NCBI GenBank assembly: GCA_937875645.1 | Contig: CALLXO010000252.1 | Location: 1-6,847, forward strand | DNA: 6,847 nt | Direction: 5' to 3' | DNA from: an uncultured Clostridia bacterium | Lineage (GTDB): Bacteria; Bacillota; Clostridia; Christensenellales; CAG-314 | Shown here: one piece after another, positions 5,223-6,847 of the stretch | How the letters are laid out: the number at the start of each line of letters is the position of its first letter | Position numbering within the stretch: position 1 is the first letter of the stretch | The notes under the pieces: generated by a model | What the model was told of the DNA's origin: nothing | Seen by the model: the letters and a program-made list of their open reading frames with translations, nothing else | Databases searched by the model: none | Made by a program: the position numbers and the translations under genes

Positions 5223-5912
5223 TTAGTGAGTTTTGTAATTTACCTTTACGCCAGGGCCCATAGTTGTGGCTATTGTTATGCTTTTAATATATGTGCCTTT
5301 GGCTGCCGCAGGTTTTGCTTTTATGATTGCATCCATAATAACGGATAGGTTTTCACGGAGTTTTTCCGTACCGAAAGATTTTTTTCCGAATATAACGTGG
5401 CAAATAGCAGTTTTGTCTACTCTGTACTCTACTTTACCTGCTTTAACATCGCTGATGCCCTTTGCTATATCCATAGTTACGGTGCCGCTTTTGGGGTTAG
5501 GCATTAAGCCTTTTGGTCCAAGTAATTTACCAATTCGTCCCACCAAACCCATCATGTCGGGAGTGGTCATACAAACATCAAAACCAAACCATCCGCCTTG
5601 AATTTTAGCTATCATATCTTCCGCTCCGACAAAGTCTGCACCTGCCGCTGTTGCTTCGTCGGCTTTTGCGCCTTTAGCAATAACCAAAACACGCACTTTT
5701 TTGCCTGTGCCGTTGGGAAGGACAACAACGCCTCTGACCTGTTGGTCAGCGTGACGTGTGTCAATACCTAAACGAACGTGTAATTCCATCGTTTCGTCAA
5801 ATTTTGCTTTGCCCGTTTTGATAGCTATCTCTATTGCTTCGTCAACTTCATAAGCTTTGAGCTTGTCATATTCCTTTAAACTGTCAATATATTTTTTTCC
5901 GTATGCTGCCAT
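5223..5912 (-). CDS. rplA: 50S ribosomal protein L1
   Basis: L1 binds 23S rRNA helices 76-78 to form the mobile L1 stalk involved in E-site tRNA release. It is also a translational repressor of the L11-L1 transcript. The 229 residues match the family. Visible segments are [37 protein letters not shown] with [12 protein letters not shown] in domain I (about 41-72), the domain II region with [16 protein letters not shown] (about 125-140) and SGTVT, and the return to domain I ending in [17 protein letters not shown] at 5912 has AAGGAGG (5921-5927), whose first bases overlap the rplK TAA stop, so translation of the two is probably coupled. The spacing to rplK is 13 bp. Downstream is the L10 leader. 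Confidence 0.97.
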   Translation of the reverse strand: MAAYGKKYIDSLKEYDKLKAYEVDEAIEIAIKTGKAKFDETMELHVRLGIDTRHADQQVRGVVVLPNGTGKKVRVLVIAKGAKADEATAAGADFVGAEDMIAKIQGGWFGFDVCMTTPDMMGLVGRIGKLLGPKGLMPNPKSGTVTMDIAKGISDVKAGKVEYRVDKTAICHVIFGKKSFGTEKLRENLSVIMDAIIKAKPAAAKGTYIKSITIATTMGPGVKVNYKTH

Positions 5913-5925
5913 TTTTCACTCCTCC

Positions 5926-6351
5926 TTAGTCGACCACTTCGATACCCATACTGCGGGCAGTGCCGGCCACCATAGAGCAAGCCGATTCTAAATTAGCGGC
6001 ATTGAGATCTACCATTTTTAGTTTTGCTATTTCCTCAACTTGCGCCTTTGTAATCTTTCCCACTTTAGTTGTATTGGGAGTAGCGCTTGCCAGTTCAAGA
6101 TTGCATGCTTTTTTAATAAGCACCGGTGCTGGTGGAGTCTTTAAAACAAAAGAAAAAGACCTGTCTTGATAAATTGTTACGATAACGGGAATTATTAACC
6201 CCGCTTTATCCTGAGTTTTTGCATTAAATTCCTTAGTAAAACCTGGGATATTGATACCGTGAGGTCCTAAAGCCGAACCTACGGGCGGCGCCGGCGTTGC
6301 TTTGCCGGCAGGCAGTTGCAATTTTACCACTGCCGTGACTTTTTTTGCCAT
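5926..6351 (-). CDS. rplK: 50S ribosomal protein L11
   Basis: L11 binds the GTPase-associated centre of 23S rRNA and is needed for factor-dependent GTP hydrolysis and for the stringent response through RelA. The product is exactly 141 residues, the usual size. The N-terminal domain has [20 protein letters not shown] and [15 protein letters not shown], including the proline-rich thiostrepton-site segment. The C-terminal RNA-binding domain has [20 protein letters not shown] and ends with [13 protein letters not shown] at 6351 is preceded by AGGAG four bases away (6356-6360). The 71-bp gap from nusG carries a probable L1-binding hairpin, which fits L1 feedback on rplKA. No promoter is evident in that gap, so cotranscription with nusG is likely. 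Confidence 0.98.
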   Translation of the reverse strand: MAKKVTAVVKLQLPAGKATPAPPVGSALGPHGINIPGFTKEFNAKTQDKAGLIIPVIVTIYQDRSFSFVLKTPPAPVLIKKACNLELASATPNTTKVGKITKAQVEEIAKLKMVDLNAANLESACSMVAGTARSMGIEVVD

Positions 6352-6369
6352 ATTTCTCCTATATATTTT

Positions 6370-6408
6370 GTGGTGCTATTGAACGCATAAAGATTTGCGT
6401 CCTCCCAC
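6370..6408 (-). promoter_or_regulatory. Probable L1-binding autoregulatory leader of rplK
   Basis: On the minus strand GTGG (6408-6405) pairs with CCAC (6373-6370), enclosing an asymmetric GAGG segment and an inner ACGCA/TGCGT hairpin (6400-6396 with 6387-6383). The GTGGGAGG motif with a short inner stem resembles the L1 site on 23S rRNA and known L11-operon operators. It lies just upstream of the rplK ribosome binding site. L1 binding is inferred from similarity and position. Confidence 0.6.
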
Positions 6409-6422
6409 TTATAACCGTTAAG

Positions 6423-6847
6423 CTATTTTATAATTTCGATTTGAATAAAATCCATATCTACAGCAGTTTCTCTGCCAAACATACTTAAAACAAGCCCTAC
6501 TTTTTGGCGTGCTTGGTCAACGGATTTGACTACGCCGATAAGACCCTCAAAAGGACCAGAAATAACTCGCACGTTGTCGCCTATACTCACGTCAAGGTCT
6601 GTTACCACCTCTTCTAAACGCAAACGCTTGACCTCGTCTTCGTCCAACGGCCACGCCTTGCCCTGCGGTCCTACAAAACCCGTGACGCCGCGTGTGGTAT
6701 ATGTCAGCAAGTACCATAATTGAGAGGAATAAACAAGCTTGACAAAAACATAACAGGGCATAATTTTAGTCTCCACTGCTCGTTTTTTGCCGTTTTTTTC
6801 CTCAATTGTTTGCTCGGTAGGAATTTTAATGTCAAGAATTTGGTTTT
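6423..6847 (-). CDS. nusG: Transcription termination/antitermination factor NusG (5' end outside window)
   Basis: NusG binds RNA polymerase and, through its KOW domain, Rho or ribosomal protein S10. It modulates pausing and couples transcription with translation. About 141 C-terminal codons are visible, beginning in frame with NQILDIKIPTEQTIEEKNGK at the window edge. The family usually has about 175-180 residues, so roughly the first 35 are missing. Recognisable parts are KIMPCYVFVKL (normally FPGYVLVEM-like), GVTGFVGP, and the KOW domain with GDNVRVISGPFEGLIGVV, ending in a short beta segment and TAG. Internal GTG or ATG codons are not starts, because the conserved frame continues upstream. 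Order nusG-rplK-rplA is the standard bacterial arrangement, with secE usually upstream. Confidence 0.96.
   Translation of the reverse strand, partial: NQILDIKIPTEQTIEEKNGKKRAVETKIMPCYVFVKLVYSSQLWYLLTYTTRGVTGFVGPQGKAWPLDEDEVKRLRLEEVVTDLDVSIGDNVRVISGPFEGLIGVVKSVDQARQKVGLVLSMFGRETAVDMDFIQIEIIK

Noticed and set aside
5266..5601. Plus-strand open frame opposite rplA
   Set aside because: It is antisense to the highly conserved L1 domains, and its hydrophobic content arises from the reverse complement of rplA codons.
6423..6776. A short NusG starting at the internal GTG at 6776
   Set aside because: The conserved NusG frame continues upstream to the window edge (IPTEQTIEEKNGKKRAV), so the gene is truncated by the window and does not start there.

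Overview
The window looks like a chromosomal segment from a low-GC Firmicute, most likely an uncultured member of the Clostridia. This rests on AT-rich intergenic DNA, strong AGGAGG-type ribosome binding sites, extended -10 promoters, a Firmicutes-type L10 leader, and a YerC/TrpR-family regulator. The taxonomic placement is inference. Every gene I accept is on the minus strand, so transcription runs from high to low coordinates.

In transcription order, the first block (6847 to 4095) is a translation and transcription operon: nusG (5' end outside the window), a probable L1-binding leader, rplK (L11), rplA (L1), an L10 autoregulatory leader with its attenuator, rplJ (L10, TTG start), rplL (L7/L12), then a strong intrinsic terminator. 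rpoB, the usual downstream neighbour of rplL, is absent.

The second block (4094 to 3813) has no protein gene. It carries a promoter, about 110 nt of structured RNA ending in a U-run, and a second weak hairpin with a U-run. The RNA can be drawn in two mutually exclusive folds that resemble the antiterminator/terminator switch of a T-box, but no specifier Stem I is visible.

The third block (3812 to 518) is metabolic: fumC (class II fumarase) and yerC (TrpR-like regulator) as a close pair with their own promoter, then purA (adenylosuccinate synthetase) with a separate promoter and leader. That leader appears to encode a 21-residue peptide whose stop codon lies inside the 5' arm of an intrinsic terminator, a layout expected of ribosome-mediated attenuation. 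purA ends in a clean terminator. After about 275 bp of intergenic DNA comes the start of sdaAB (iron-sulfur L-serine dehydratase beta subunit), which runs off the left edge behind a near-consensus promoter.

The genes themselves are ordinary housekeeping genes. The least expected content is in the gaps: the purA leader and the orphan RNA upstream of fumC. Neither can be confirmed without comparative or expression data.
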